From: G965247265 sp965247265
GTDB lineage: Bacteria; Pseudomonadota; Gammaproteobacteria; UBA4575
Length of the DNA: 64,000 nucleotides
Assembly: GCA_965247265.1 (NCBI GenBank)
Contig: OZ252002.1
Location: forward strand, 806,001 to 870,000
Direction of reading: 5' to 3'
The notes beneath the pieces were generated by a model that saw only the letters and a program-made list of their open reading frames with translations, was not told where the DNA came from and made no database searches. Positions 8,336 through 18,170 of the stretch are shown here, one piece after another; the stretch's first letter is position 1, and every line of letters starts with the position of its first letter. A program made the position numbers and the translations under genes.

Positions 8336-9477
8336 TTAGGGCATGAGCTTATAGATGCCACCATTATAATCGACAACATAGAACTCGCCATTAACACCTT
8401 CACCAAAAGAGCTAATATTTAAATCTGTTTTCATTGTTTCTTTCATAGTATTATTTTCCTTTTTATCAATTGTCCAAATTGTGCCGGTGCAAAAATCTCC
8501 AAAAATATACAACCCCTGTAATTTTGATATTTCTTTTCCACGATATACATAACCACCTGTAATAGAGCATCCATGTTTATGCCCATATTCTGCAACGGGT
8601 AAAGTTAAAGCGCCGTCATTACAATTCTTTTTAGGCAAATAGCAATGTTTGCCTTCCATAAACCGCCAGCCATAATTTTGTCCGCCTGTGCTATCTGCAG
8701 ATTGCCAGTGAACCTCCTCCCATTTATTTTCACCGACATCGGCAATCCATAAATCGCCCGTTTCAGCATCAAAGGAATGCCTCCAGGGGTTTCTTAGCCC
8801 ATATGCCCAAATCTCTTGGCGAGTGTTTTTGATATTTACAAATGGATTATTACCAGGAATGGAATAGCCTGATTGCTGGCCCACATCGATACGCAGCATC
8901 TTCCCAAGTAACGTATTTTTATTTTGTGCATTATTCCAGGGGTCGCCACCTCGACCCCCATCTCCCAAACCTATATATAAATATCCATCACTACCAAAAG
9001 CTAACATGCCTCCATTATGATTTGATGCAGGGTCATCCACTGCAAAAAGAACTTCTAGGCTAGCAAGATTTATAAATTCTTTATCAGGCGGATTAACAGT
9101 TAATCTGGCTAGTGTGTTATCGCCATTACGTGCAGTGTAAAAAATAAACAAATAACCGTTATTACCAAAGTTTGGATGAAATGCAATAGACAGTAGCCCT
9201 TGTTCATAACCTTTAGCAGTAATCAAAGATGATGCGTCTAAATAGAGTTTCTTTTTTTATGATTTTGACTTGCATCTAAAAAAAACACCTTGCCCATTTT
9301 TTCCACAACATATAGATCATTTTTAGTATCGTAAGCGTGAGTGATCAAAACAGGCGAGTTAAAACCGTTTTGCACTAGGGACAGTTGAAATGCGAGCAAT
9401 GAAGTCGGAGCCTGAGAAGTTGCAAAGCCAACCAGAAGAATGAAAATTAATTTATTATGAACGGTTATTGCTTTCAT
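8336..9477 (-). pseudogene. PQQ-dependent aldose-sugar dehydrogenase-like gene, one-base frameshift
   Basis: Two adjoining frames together make one glucose/sorbosone dehydrogenase-type six-bladed propeller of about 380 residues. The first part starts at ATG 9477 with a signal peptide and NGFNSPVLITHAYD; the second contains GYEQGLLSIAFHP, NHNGGMLAFGSDGYLYIGLGDGG and WAYGLRNPWRHSFD. The join falls in a run of seven A on the coding strand (9252-9258). One more A would restore the protein. The cause could be a mutation, slippage or a homopolymer sequencing error. A periplasmic sugar oxidase feeding quinone is the family role. Confidence 0.85.
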
Positions 9478-9502
9478 TCTCGTATATATGCTCTTTTGAG
9501 TA

Positions 9503-10942
9503 TTACATTTTAGCCCCAAATGATTTGACTGCTCTTGACGTCACATCTTCTTTTGGATTAAACCAATGTAGCTTCTTGTGCAGCTGCACCACATCGCCAA
9601 CTATAATAAGCGTAGGTGGTTTGACTTCTTGCTGATTTACTAATTCAGGCAAACTTTCCAAATTGCCAATAATAACTTTTTGCCTCGCGGTAGTACCCTG
9701 CATAATTAAAGCTGCTGGAGTTTTAGAATCTAATCCATGTTGTTTAAGTTTGCTGCAAATTTCAGATAAACCTTGAAGACCCATATAAAAGACAAGCGTT
9801 TGGTTCTTATGAGCAAGCATTTCCCAATTTAAATCGATAGTTCCATCTCTTAACTGCCCTGTTGCAAAAATTGCAGCTTGTGAAAATTCGCGATGTGTAA
9901 TCGGTATGCCTGCATACGCGGCACATCCTGAGGCAGCCGTAATTCCTGGTACGACTTGAAATGGAATCTGTTCATCAATTAATAAATCTATTTCTTCTCC
10001 GCCGCGCCCAAATATAAAGGGATCGCCTCCTTTTAAACGTAATACACGTTCCCCCCCTTTCGCCAAGCGCACCAATAGTTTATTGATCGACTCTTGCGGT
10101 ATAGCATGCTGCGATCGTTCTTTCCCTGCGTAGATGTGTTTTGCGTCTTTACGTACGAGATCCATAATTTCTTGTGTTACAAGCCGATCATACACAACGA
10201 CATCTGCCTGCTGCATTAATCGTAATGCTCGAAATGTAAGCAAATCAGGATCACCAGGCCCTGCACCGACTAAATAAACTTCGCCTTGCGGCAATTGATT
10301 TAAGTCAGAGCTTTCAATTGTTTCTTTTAATAATTTTTGCGCAGCACTGAATTTTCCAGCAAACACAAGCTCTGCAATAGGACCTTGCAATACTTCTTCC
10401 CAAAATCTCCTTCTTTGATCAACAGAATTAAATTTTTCTTTAACGTCCTTGCGATGTTCTTCAATCAGTTGAGCTAAATTTCCATACGATGCAGGTGTGC
10501 AGTTCTCCAGCTTGGTGCGCAACATTCTTGCAAGAACCGGCGACGCACCTCCTGTTGAAACTGCAATTTGCACAGGGGAACGATCAATTATGGATGGCAA
10601 AATAAAATCACAATTGTGAGTGTCATCTGCAGCATTTACCAAAATGTTTTTTTCACGACACGCATTCGCAATTTCAGCATTAACGTTGTGATCATCCGTG
10701 GCTGCTAGCACATGCTGGAAACCTTCCAAGTCATCTGTTGAAAAAAGCTTTTTCTTCCATACAAGCTCATCTTTATCCATTTTCTGCTGCAAGGCTTCAA
10801 TTAGATTTGGGGAGACAATTGTTATAGCTGCTTGCGCGCGCTCTAGAATTGCTACTTTTCGTGCAGCAATAACACCGCCTCCGACAACTAGAAATGGCCG
10901 GTTTTTAACATCTAAAAATAAAGGTAGGTAATCCATCGACAT
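9503..10942 (-). CDS. cysG: siroheme synthase CysG
   Basis: A 479-residue trifunctional enzyme. The N-terminal precorrin-2 dehydrogenase/ferrochelatase has the NAD site FLVVGGGVIAARKV (residues 17-30) and STGGASPVLARMLR. The C-terminal uroporphyrinogen-III methyltransferase has VYLVGAGPGDPDLLTFRAL (near 221), RLKGGDPFIFGRGGEE and VVPGITAASG. It makes siroheme from uroporphyrinogen III, the prosthetic group needed by DsrAB in this window and by sulfite/nitrite reductases. It starts 31 bases from the end of the DsrS-like gene upstream, so they may share a transcript. Confidence 0.96.
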   Translation of the reverse strand: MSMDYLPLFLDVKNRPFLVVGGGVIAARKVAILERAQAAITIVSPNLIEALQQKMDKDELVWKKKLFSTDDLEGFQHVLAATDDHNVNAEIANACREKNILVNAADDTHNCDFILPSIIDRSPVQIAVSTGGASPVLARMLRTKLENCTPASYGNLAQLIEEHRKDVKEKFNSVDQRRRFWEEVLQGPIAELVFAGKFSAAQKLLKETIESSDLNQLPQGEVYLVGAGPGDPDLLTFRALRLMQQADVVVYDRLVTQEIMDLVRKDAKHIYAGKERSQHAIPQESINKLLVRLAKGGERVLRLKGGDPFIFGRGGEEIDLLIDEQIPFQVVPGITAASGCAAYAGIPITHREFSQAAIFATGQLRDGTIDLNWEMLAHKNQTLVFYMGLQGLSEICSKLKQHGLDSKTPAALIMQGTTARQKVIIGNLESLPELVNQQEVKPPTLIIVGDVVQLHKKLHWFNPKEDVTSRAVKSFGAKM

Positions 10943-10973
10943 TGATTATCTAATAGAGTACAGATCTAAATCT

Positions 10974-12089
10974 CTATTGCGATTGGAGTAAATGCAAACA
11001 CTCAATCAAGGGTTTTACAACTGGCTCTATCTTCTTTCTCATAACTGTTCCAATTGCATCAGTCATGCCGAAAATCGGATTAACAAGCGTTTCACTAGTC
11101 ATGGATAAAATCATCATTGCAACTAACTGTGGTCGTAACGTAGCATCAATTGCTAGTATCTTTTCAACATTATCATTATTTTTTATATATATCTCATTAG
11201 CATACTTTGTTAATGATTCTATTTCTCGCCAATTAGTGTTTATTGTTAGGTTATTTTTAAAATAGGCACCTACCGCATTCAATAGCTCCACCACAACATC
11301 TTGATCATTGGGTTTATTTAACACTAACTCTGAGGTGAGCATAAATGCTTGCCCATTAGGGCTCATCGATTGGCAGAGTAATTTTGCAAATTCATTGCCA
11401 TTATTAATTTCAGCTTTTAACTGTTTTGATAATCGTTCCCATTTCTCATGGGGTTCAATAATTATTGGTAAATCATTTGGGGTTTGTTGAAGAAACCCTA
11501 CATAGTATGAATTTTTACGTCTACCCCCACTCCAGATTTCCTTGCGCATTTCATCATTTATTAACCCAGGCTGTAACACCAAGCGAACACTATCAATGAT
11601 TGATTTTTGATGTTCTTCAAAAGGTAAAAATTCTATTAAAAACTGTGCTAATTCTGCTCCCATATCACCATTAACGACATCTTCTTTATTTAGCATCTGT
11701 CGCGCATTATCTGCATTTACGCTCGACCACCAGGCTCTTCGTGCTAACTCATTCGTCAATCCCGCTGCATGCACCACGGCAACAACTGCCTCAGGCTCAC
11801 CAATTAATAAGAGTTTCTCCAAACTATCATCACGCGCCTGTCCCATCCGGGCCCATCGTCTAATAAATACTGGGTAACCGCCTGGAGAACCGAGGTAGTG
11901 AGTAGATAAAAACTGCCTAACAATTCGAATATACTTTTCATCTTTACAGGTGGGATTAAGTTGTACATTTGCTTCACCTTTTTCTGATAATGCTTGAACG
12001 CGCATTTTAGATTCATCAACGCGCACTGCATACAAAGGTTGTGCAACCAATACGTTAAGGCGCAGCTGGTCTTCACTGGAAAGCTCCAT
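10974..12089 (-). CDS. dsrS: DsrS-like protein (probable)
   Basis: A 371-residue soluble protein without signal peptide, membrane segments or cofactor motifs. The features LRLNVLVAQPLYAVRVDESKM, YLGSPGGYPVFIRRWARMGQ and IGEPEAVVAVVHAAGLT resemble what I remember of proteins annotated DsrS in sulfur-oxidising gammaproteobacteria. There DsrS is the last gene of the dsr operon and acts in the cytoplasm by an unknown mechanism. Here it stands about 15 kb from dsrA, one base after the VWA protein gene and just before cysG. The name is recalled from family resemblance and not verified. Confidence 0.6.
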   Translation of the reverse strand: MELSSEDQLRLNVLVAQPLYAVRVDESKMRVQALSEKGEANVQLNPTCKDEKYIRIVRQFLSTHYLGSPGGYPVFIRRWARMGQARDDSLEKLLLIGEPEAVVAVVHAAGLTNELARRAWWSSVNADNARQMLNKEDVVNGDMGAELAQFLIEFLPFEEHQKSIIDSVRLVLQPGLINDEMRKEIWSGGRRKNSYYVGFLQQTPNDLPIIIEPHEKWERLSKQLKAEINNGNEFAKLLCQSMSPNGQAFMLTSELVLNKPNDQDVVVELLNAVGAYFKNNLTINTNWREIESLTKYANEIYIKNNDNVEKILAIDATLRPQLVAMMILSMTSETLVNPIFGMTDAIGTVMRKKIEPVVKPLIECLHLLQSQ

Positions 12090-12090
12090 A

Positions 12091-13341
12091 TTAATTGAGC
12101 TGAATTCTTTGTCCCCAAGGAACAGGTTGTTTACCTTTTACCAACCATATTACAGGGAAGTTTGGAAGGGTTACGGGAAACGTACCTTGACAATCTGTAA
12201 AGTACACTAACAAATCTGGGTGTTGATCTTGTTGATCTTGTTGATCTTGTTGATCCAGCCACTCAAATACCGGACAAAAATTTGTACCCCCACCCCCTTT
12301 TAATGAATCGGGCAATACTAAATTTTCCCAAGGCTCGTAGACCCAAGGCGCTCCATTTGCAAGTTGCGCATCACAAGGTAGCAATGTTATGCGTGCACGC
12401 ATATTCCCTTTAATCGCATTCACCTCTGAAATAAATTCATTCAATTCTTTATCATCCACAGAGCCACTTATATCAATGCCTACCGCAACATTAATTTGCG
12501 CACTGCGTAAACTTGGAAAAATTGCAGGATCACCACGACGCGAAGAGGGACGAGAATAACTATAGTCATCACGAGCGCTTGCGGTCATATAACGAGCTAA
12601 AAACATACGCCAGGGTAATTTTGGTTGTAGCATAAAATCGACAAGGCGCGCCATAGAGCCACCTAGCTTGCCCGCTTGCATTGCCTTCTGTGCAGCGCCA
12701 GCTAAACGTTGTTGCCATTGAATAGATAGCTCTTCTTGTTCTTGCGGACTCAATTCTGCAGGCTGAGATGCGAGGCCTTGTATTTCATTAGTTTCATTAT
12801 CTGGGTTGATTTCGGAAAACTCTTGTGTTTTTCGATCCTGCTGTTGCTCTTCTTCAAATTGCTTTAAATCGTGTACATCATCATTGTCTTCGTCTTGACT
12901 ATGTTTATCTAAATCTGATTCTTCATTTTCGAGCTCACCAATGAAGTGGTAAATTTCCTCTGCAGTCATACCTTCATAACTATTTTCCAGTAATGTTCCG
13001 GGCGGAGCTTTTAAGCCATCATTTACAAGCAATGGGTTCACTGCATAATCACACGCAAGAGCCCACTGATGTCTAATTCGATGTTGCCTTCGAGAAAAAT
13101 GTGAAAGTGCACAGTGAAGAGCTTGCTTGGCTAAAACAAATTGAGTCTCTTGAATATCTAGCGCATCAATATACTCTTTGTTATAAAAAATTTTTTTAGC
13201 ATTTGTTGATGCTGTTTGACACCACTTAGGATCGGCGGATACAAGAGGCAATCGCAATACCAGTGCACCCAGAAAAGGTTTATCTAAAATTAAACGTGTA
13301 CGGGCTGCGGCAAGTTTACTATTAATCGTTGATTCGACCAC
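12091..13341 (-). CDS. VWA / DUF2201-type putative metallopeptidase-like protein
   Basis: A 416-residue cytosolic protein. The N-terminal half has a helical region with a histidine-rich segment ALHCALSHFSRRQHRIRHQW (near residue 72) as in DUF2201 proteins. A very acidic, Gln/Glu-rich linker of about 70 residues follows. The C-terminal von Willebrand-A-like domain has the metal-site motif VGIDISGSVDD and GGGGTNFCPVF. Such proteins work with MoxR ATPases to insert cofactors or activate enzymes; the MoxR gene lies 23 bases upstream. A 9-bp tandem repeat encodes a Asp-Gln-Gln tract near the C-terminus. The client is unknown; Dsr is possible only by neighbourhood. Confidence 0.78.
   Translation of the reverse strand: MVESTINSKLAAARTRLILDKPFLGALVLRLPLVSADPKWCQTASTNAKKIFYNKEYIDALDIQETQFVLAKQALHCALSHFSRRQHRIRHQWALACDYAVNPLLVNDGLKAPPGTLLENSYEGMTAEEIYHFIGELENEESDLDKHSQDEDNDDVHDLKQFEEEQQQDRKTQEFSEINPDNETNEIQGLASQPAELSPQEQEELSIQWQQRLAGAAQKAMQAGKLGGSMARLVDFMLQPKLPWRMFLARYMTASARDDYSYSRPSSRRGDPAIFPSLRSAQINVAVGIDISGSVDDKELNEFISEVNAIKGNMRARITLLPCDAQLANGAPWVYEPWENLVLPDSLKGGGGTNFCPVFEWLDQQDQQDQQDQHPDLLVYFTDCQGTFPVTLPNFPVIWLVKGKQPVPWGQRIQLN
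12222..12257. repeat. 9-bp tandem repeat (about four units) inside the VWA gene
   Basis: The unit gttgatctt occurs three times in tandem and a fourth unit ends gttgatcca. It stays in frame and codes for repeated Asp-Gln-Gln on the minus strand. Unit number could vary between strains without breaking the protein. Confidence 0.9.
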
Positions 13342-13364
13342 TTTAAAATAGACAAGAGCTATAT

Positions 13365-14413
13365 TTACACGTGATCGTAAATCATAATATCTGCGATTTT
13401 ATCAGCCCATCGTGTGAATTCCGGTAATTCAAAAATGTCCTCACCGATAGCGCGATGCATATCGGATACCATCATCACTCCCATTTCCCGCTGTGGAAAT
13501 TGACCTGCATAATTCAATATATGTCCGTGTACGACGTTAGCATCTTGAGAATTATTTACGCGGATAGCTTGTCCGACCAATGCTGATGCCACCGCATATT
13601 GCAAATCTATTTCTTTAGGCGTTCCAACCTCTTCACCACGAATTATGGCTTCAAGATCTGGCATTTGATCCAAATTAGAGATAAACGCATTCAACTCCAC
13701 CCCTGCTGCGAGTCCCACACAAGCTTGCAGCGCACCTGTTAATAAATCTGTCCTATCATAAAACTTTTGTAGTGCGCGATGTGCAAATTCCCATGACCGT
13801 GGAGACGGAAATGCCACGGGATTATGTGCAGGGTCAAAATCAAACAACAAATCAGGTCGAAAACGTAAAAACGCAATGACACGATCATCAATACTATTAG
13901 CGTAAGCCCATGCAACCCAATCATCCAAGTTAATATCAACTTCAAAATGTGAAAACCGATTGGCAAGAGGAGCAGGCATTGTATACGTAACACCCCGATC
14001 ACCTTGTCGATTACCAGCGGCGAAAATTGCCCAACCATTTGGCACACTATATTGGCCCAATCGACGATCTAAGATTAGTTGGTACGCTGCAGCTGAAACA
14101 CTAGGTGCAGCTGATGTAATTTCATCTAAAAACAAAATTCCTTTTTGTGCATGCCTCGTAACATCTGGCAACATCGCAGGCACCGCCCACTCCACAGTTT
14201 CTTTTACGCGAAACGGTATGCCACGCAAATCGCTCGGCTCCATTTGTGATAAGCGTATGTCGATGACCTCGACATTATTTTTTGCGCAACCTGAGTAACC
14301 ATCTGTGATTTGCCCACACCAGGAGGCCCCCATAACATAACGGGAGTATGATAGCCCGATTCCGCACCTTGAAATTCTTTTTCTAAAACAGTGAGTAAAT
14401 GTGCAGGGCGCAT
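13365..14413 (-). pseudogene. MoxR-type AAA+ ATPase gene, one-base frameshift
   Basis: Two overlapping frames form one MoxR ATPase of about 349 residues. The first begins MRPAHLLTVLEKEF and holds Walker A (WGPPGVGKSQM); the second holds IRLSQMEPSDLRGIP, Walker B (GILFLDEITSA), sensor 1 (IFAAGNRQGD) and PLANRFSHFEV. The join is at six A on the coding strand (14278-14283); seven would give VAQKNNVEVIDIRL, matching the family. MoxR partners VWA proteins, and that partner follows intact, which argues for a sequencing error or very recent damage. Without correction no ATPase with both Walker motifs can be made. Confidence 0.87.
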
Positions 14414-14435
14414 AAGATATAATAAATTTTTTAGT

Positions 14436-14876
14436 TTATTTTATTTCTTCAGGCGCAAAACCAGCCTTAACATACCATTCTTTTGCTTTATCCAAATCTT
14501 TATCAACACCACGACCTTCTTCATACATCATCGCGAGTGTCGTTTGCGAACCTTGCAAGCCTTGCTCGGCAGCTTTAGTAAACCACTTGACAGCTTCTGC
14601 GCCATTTCTCTCAGCACAATCTCCTTCCATATACATAAATCCTAATCCATGTTGCGCTAAGGCATGATCATTTTCCGCAGCACTTTTCATCCATTTAAAA
14701 GCTGCCTGCGTATTCACGGCAACACCCAAACCATTTTGATACATAATTGCACAACGATGCTGCGCATCGGTATTGCCCTGATCGGCAAGGGGGGAAAGTA
14801 GTTGCATCGCTCTTGAAAAGTGTTTGGCTTCAAACGCCATAATGCCACTACTAAAGTCCATCTCATCGTCTTGCAT
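14436..14876 (-). CDS. Sel1-repeat protein
   Basis: A 146-residue soluble protein built of about three to four Sel1-like (TPR-related) repeats of 36 residues. Repeat cores include DAQHRCAIMYQNGLGVAVN, ALAQHGLGFMYMEGD and GSQTTLAMMYEEGRGVDKD. These helix pairs mediate protein-protein contact. It has no signal peptide, so it is cytosolic. It lies 22 bases before the MoxR start and probably shares its transcript with MoxR, VWA, DsrS-like and CysG genes. Confidence 0.85.
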   Translation of the reverse strand: MQDDEMDFSSGIMAFEAKHFSRAMQLLSPLADQGNTDAQHRCAIMYQNGLGVAVNTQAAFKWMKSAAENDHALAQHGLGFMYMEGDCAERNGAEAVKWFTKAAEQGLQGSQTTLAMMYEEGRGVDKDLDKAKEWYVKAGFAPEEIK

Positions 14877-15084
14877 AATTACTCCTGCATCAAAAATAAT
14901 TGGCGATTATCCATATAGACATCATAAGCGAATAGCGAAAACAGTAAAAATAGCCTTAAATAGGCTGATTTATTATGCCCTTAATCAGCAAGTCAATTAT
15001 CCACTTCTCTCAATGGAGATATATAGGGGTTATATCGCCTTTTGTATCCTGCCATGCCTTAATTTACGTGGCATCATAAGATTT

Positions 15085-16221
15085 ATGTCCGCTCGCGCAT
15101 CTCAAATTAACCCGAATGCTAAATTAGCCATGCGTTCTTATATACAACGTGTTGCAACGGGCCCTGAATATAGCAAGGATATTTCATTTGAAGAGGCACG
15201 CGATGCAATGCAACACATATTAGATGGTACAGCCGACCCGGTTCAGGCCGGCATCTTTTTAATCGCCCTGCGGATGAAGCGTGAAACATTGGATGAAAAT
15301 GGCGGGTCTTTGCAAGCCCTCATTGATACATCAGATATTAAAACTGCAGATGTTGATCATGTAGTTGATATCGCAGATCCGTATGATGGCTACACACGCG
15401 GATTACCGGTCTCACCATTTTTACCCGCAGTGCTTGCTGCCCTAAACATACCCGCTGTCTCACATGGCGCAGAATCAGTCGGTCCAAAATACGGTGCGAC
15501 CCATCGCAAAATATTACGCGCCGCAAATATAAATGTAGATTTAACACCAGAGCAGGCGGTTCTAAATATCAATAATTCAAATATTGGTTGGGCATACGTC
15601 GATCAAAAAAATATTTGCCCGCCACTACACAAACTTGTTCCTTTGCGCACACAAATTGTTAAGCGTCCTGTGATTACCACAGTTGAAGTTTTAATTGGCC
15701 CTATTAGAGGGAAACGTGGCACACATTTAATGACAGGATATGTACATAAACCTTATCCACCTGTATATGAGCATTTAGCAAAATTATCCGGTTTTAATTC
15801 TGCCGTATTTGTTAGAGGTGTAGAAGGCGGTGTAATCCCTTCATTAAAACAAGCATCTAAATATTTTGAATACCAAAACAACGGTGCATTAAATGAAATC
15901 AACATTCATCCTGAACATATTAACATTCAACAAAATGTTCGCGCCGTACCTTTACCAGACTTTGCTTCATCAAATACGGAAAATGATGAAACGGCTGCAA
16001 AATTTGATGTTGATCAGCTTGCGAGTAAAGCAGCCGAAGTTGGACTCGCTGCATTACAAGGAAAAAATGGCCCTGCGCGGGACAGTTTAATATATTCTGG
16101 CGCAATCATGCTTACACACATGGGCGTAGAAAATAATTTACAAAATTCTGCTGAACAAGTTCGTACAGTAATTGATAGTGGAAAAGCACTAATCCATTTT
16201 CAAAAAAATAAACTACATTAA
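15085..16221 (+). CDS. anthranilate phosphoribosyltransferase-like protein (TrpD2/YbiB type)
   Basis: A 378-residue member of the glycosyltransferase/phosphorylase family related to TrpD. The helical N-terminus (DAMQHILDGTADPVQAGIFLIALRMK, in two parts near residues 33-60) and the nucleophile-like PAVSHGAESVGPKYGATH segment match TrpD2 proteins. The usual TrpD glycine loop is replaced, as in YbiB, whose family binds nucleic acid and lacks known tryptophan activity. ATG 15085 is chosen because similarity starts there; the frame is open further upstream without family features. It opens a plus-strand unit with the small gene at 16251. True tryptophan synthesis is unlikely without trp neighbours. 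Confidence 0.72.
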   Translation: MSARASQINPNAKLAMRSYIQRVATGPEYSKDISFEEARDAMQHILDGTADPVQAGIFLIALRMKRETLDENGGSLQALIDTSDIKTADVDHVVDIADPYDGYTRGLPVSPFLPAVLAALNIPAVSHGAESVGPKYGATHRKILRAANINVDLTPEQAVLNINNSNIGWAYVDQKNICPPLHKLVPLRTQIVKRPVITTVEVLIGPIRGKRGTHLMTGYVHKPYPPVYEHLAKLSGFNSAVFVRGVEGGVIPSLKQASKYFEYQNNGALNEINIHPEHINIQQNVRAVPLPDFASSNTENDETAAKFDVDQLASKAAEVGLAALQGKNGPARDSLIYSGAIMLTHMGVENNLQNSAEQVRTVIDSGKALIHFQKNKLH

Positions 16222-16250
16222 ATATTAACTTTTTGTATTAAGGAGACAAC

Positions 16251-16445
16251 ATGGATCAAGCATATCGAGACGCTACCACCAAAATGGAATCTGCAAATGT
16301 AGACCCTGACTACGTAATTGGCTGGCAAAGTGGTTACTTAGGCCATCCGGAACGCGAAGAACAACGAGTAACCGATGCATACACAGCTGGATATGAAGAT
16401 GGTCAGGAAAAAAATTCAGACAATTTTGATAAGTGGAAAAAATAA
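16251..16445 (+). CDS. small conserved-looking hypothetical protein (64 aa)
   Basis: A 64-residue acidic, soluble protein that I do not recognise. A strong ribosome site AAGGAGACAAC directly precedes ATG 16251, and the gene lies 29 bases after the TrpD2-like gene, so it is probably translated. Repeated G-Y/aromatic motifs are visible (IGWQSGYLGHP and AYTAGYEDGQEKN), suggesting two short similar glycine-tyrosine repeats. No cysteines, no signal peptide. Confidence 0.65.
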   Translation: MDQAYRDATTKMESANVDPDYVIGWQSGYLGHPEREEQRVTDAYTAGYEDGQEKNSDNFDKWKK

Positions 16446-17111
16446 TCATTCTTCGCATAATTTAATCAGCATGCGTCGAAAATTTTGATTTCTCCAGAAT
16501 ACAATTCAGATATATTTTTTTTGCCGCTCTTTAACTAGTGTCATATTGTTTGTTCACCCTCGGGATATTCTAGATCTTCTGAATATGGTACGTGGTGAAT
16601 TTAGTTTTTTTTACGCTCTTCATTGCGTTTTGCTAATTATTAGACTAAGAATTTCGTGAGGCACGCTCAATTTTACTGTTAACTATATTGAAGGTTTCCA
16701 CTTTATACCCCCTCTAAATAAAATTTGGATAAAGTGCTAGAACTTTCTCTTCCACAAAAAATAGAAATAATTTTAAAAATACATTGGGGGAGGCTACTAA
16801 TGAATTCATAAACAAGCAACAAACAACCCTCTGGGACTATAAAACCTCCCCAATCGCTTACACAATATATTTTTTATGTCTCTCGCAAATATCAGCAATT
16901 ATCTATTCAGGATGACATGAAAATTTGCATCCTGACAAAAGCAATTTTCAGACAATACATCTATGTAAAATTGAATGTGTTTGGAGCAGACATAGGGAGA
17001 CATATCAATCATTAATCAACCTATTGGTGTGCTATTCTAATCTTACCTCAAAACTTCGATTCCCACCGCATTCACGAGTTTACAAATACAACCTCCCTCA
17101 AATTCCTTTGC
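16446..17111. other. 666-base stretch without a supported gene; contains one long-spaced inverted repeat
   Basis: No open frame here has family features. The clearest structure is ATTGGGGGAGG (16783-16793) facing CCTCCCCAAT (16845-16854), an inverted repeat with one extra G and a 51-base spacer. GC-rich arms stand out in AT-rich DNA. It may be a structured RNA or a small mobile-element scar. Confidence 0.5.
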
Positions 17112-17909
17112 TCACGTCGTTACTTTCCGCCATAATTTCTGCTTGTATTTAGCAACAAATAAATTAAATTTAGAGAAAATGCTACGTATACTATGGCGAA
17201 TTGTAGGATAAATATATTCATAGCCGAAAAAATCCATTACCTCTGGATATTTATTTAACACAGAATTTATTTCCTCTATACCTTTTGCAGACAAAGTATC
17301 AATTTTCATAGCATTATAGTTTTTAATTTTTGATCTAGAAGTACCAATAACAGACCTAGCTTTCAAAGAAGCATTATTGTCGATGCTTTGTAATTCCGGG
17401 AAAAAATTCAAAATTTGATTATAAATTTCTTTAGTATCTTCAGTTAGAGATTCGTAGGAAAAATTTAAAACGCTCTTTAAGCCTTTGATATTCTTAATTT
17501 GGTACTGCGCACGCATTATCCAAGCTTCAGCTGCTTCTGTAAAACTAAGCTTTTCTTCGTGACGGCGACATATCCCTTCACAATTAGCATACGGGTTTCT
17601 CATCATCACGATGAATTTAGAAGGGGAGAAGTGTTTCTCAATTTCGAAAGCTCGAATTAAGTTAGGCGGGCTTTTTTCGAGAAAAATAGGTTTTGTGTGG
17701 TCCCAGTTTTCTTCCCACACGCGCTTAATATCATGCCACGGGAATTTATTTTCTGGATTCCATGGATTATTTCTCATTGTGCTCTTAACGCCTTTCAATT
17801 CTTGCCCCTATTGTGGAAAAGCTGACACATTAGGTGAAGTAGCAAGCAGCCTCCATAAAACTGTAGACCCTGAGTAAGGAGGGCACAGTACGAATAAGTA
17901 TTTACGCAT
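17112..17909 (-). pseudogene. sulfotransferase-family gene with in-frame amber stop
   Basis: Read from ATG 17909, the frame gives a 265-codon sulfotransferase-like protein interrupted by TAG at 17810-17808 (codon 34). Before the stop is the PAPS-binding loop CPPYSGSTVLWRLLATSP; after it come GQELKGV, IFLEKSPPNLIR and the 3'-phosphate region FIVMMRNPYANCEGICRRHEE. Both parts are required for activity. A starter codon after the stop would lose the PAPS loop. The stop could come from CAG or GAG by one change. The gene has no operon partners, and AT-rich flanks suggest a transferred gene now decaying. Confidence 0.8.
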
Positions 17910-18170
17910 CATAATGTATCTTTTGTTTACAGTTAGAACCCATATAAGAAATCTTAAAAAGTATGATTGTAGAAAAAAATTACAGTTTCACGATAATATA
18001 TATAACAAATGTCCATATTACATACCATCATGCGTACAAATTATTATAGCTATTTGGTTTACTCCGCGCCCTTTTCTAGATGACTCCACCTTCATCACAT
18101 CATTTGCCCTGCTCAACAGGTGAGATAATTATTAAATGACCACATTTGGCAAATGCAGACATTTAGAAAT

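Noticed and set aside
9252..9258. Programmed -1 frameshifting in the PQQ dehydrogenase
   Set aside because: The run is not set in the frame of the classic A AAA AAG slippery heptamer, and no stimulating structure was seen; simple base loss is likelier.
16925..17152. 75-codon frame in the gene-free region
   Set aside because: No ribosome site, runs into the sulfotransferase gene on the other strand, composition like translated non-coding DNA.
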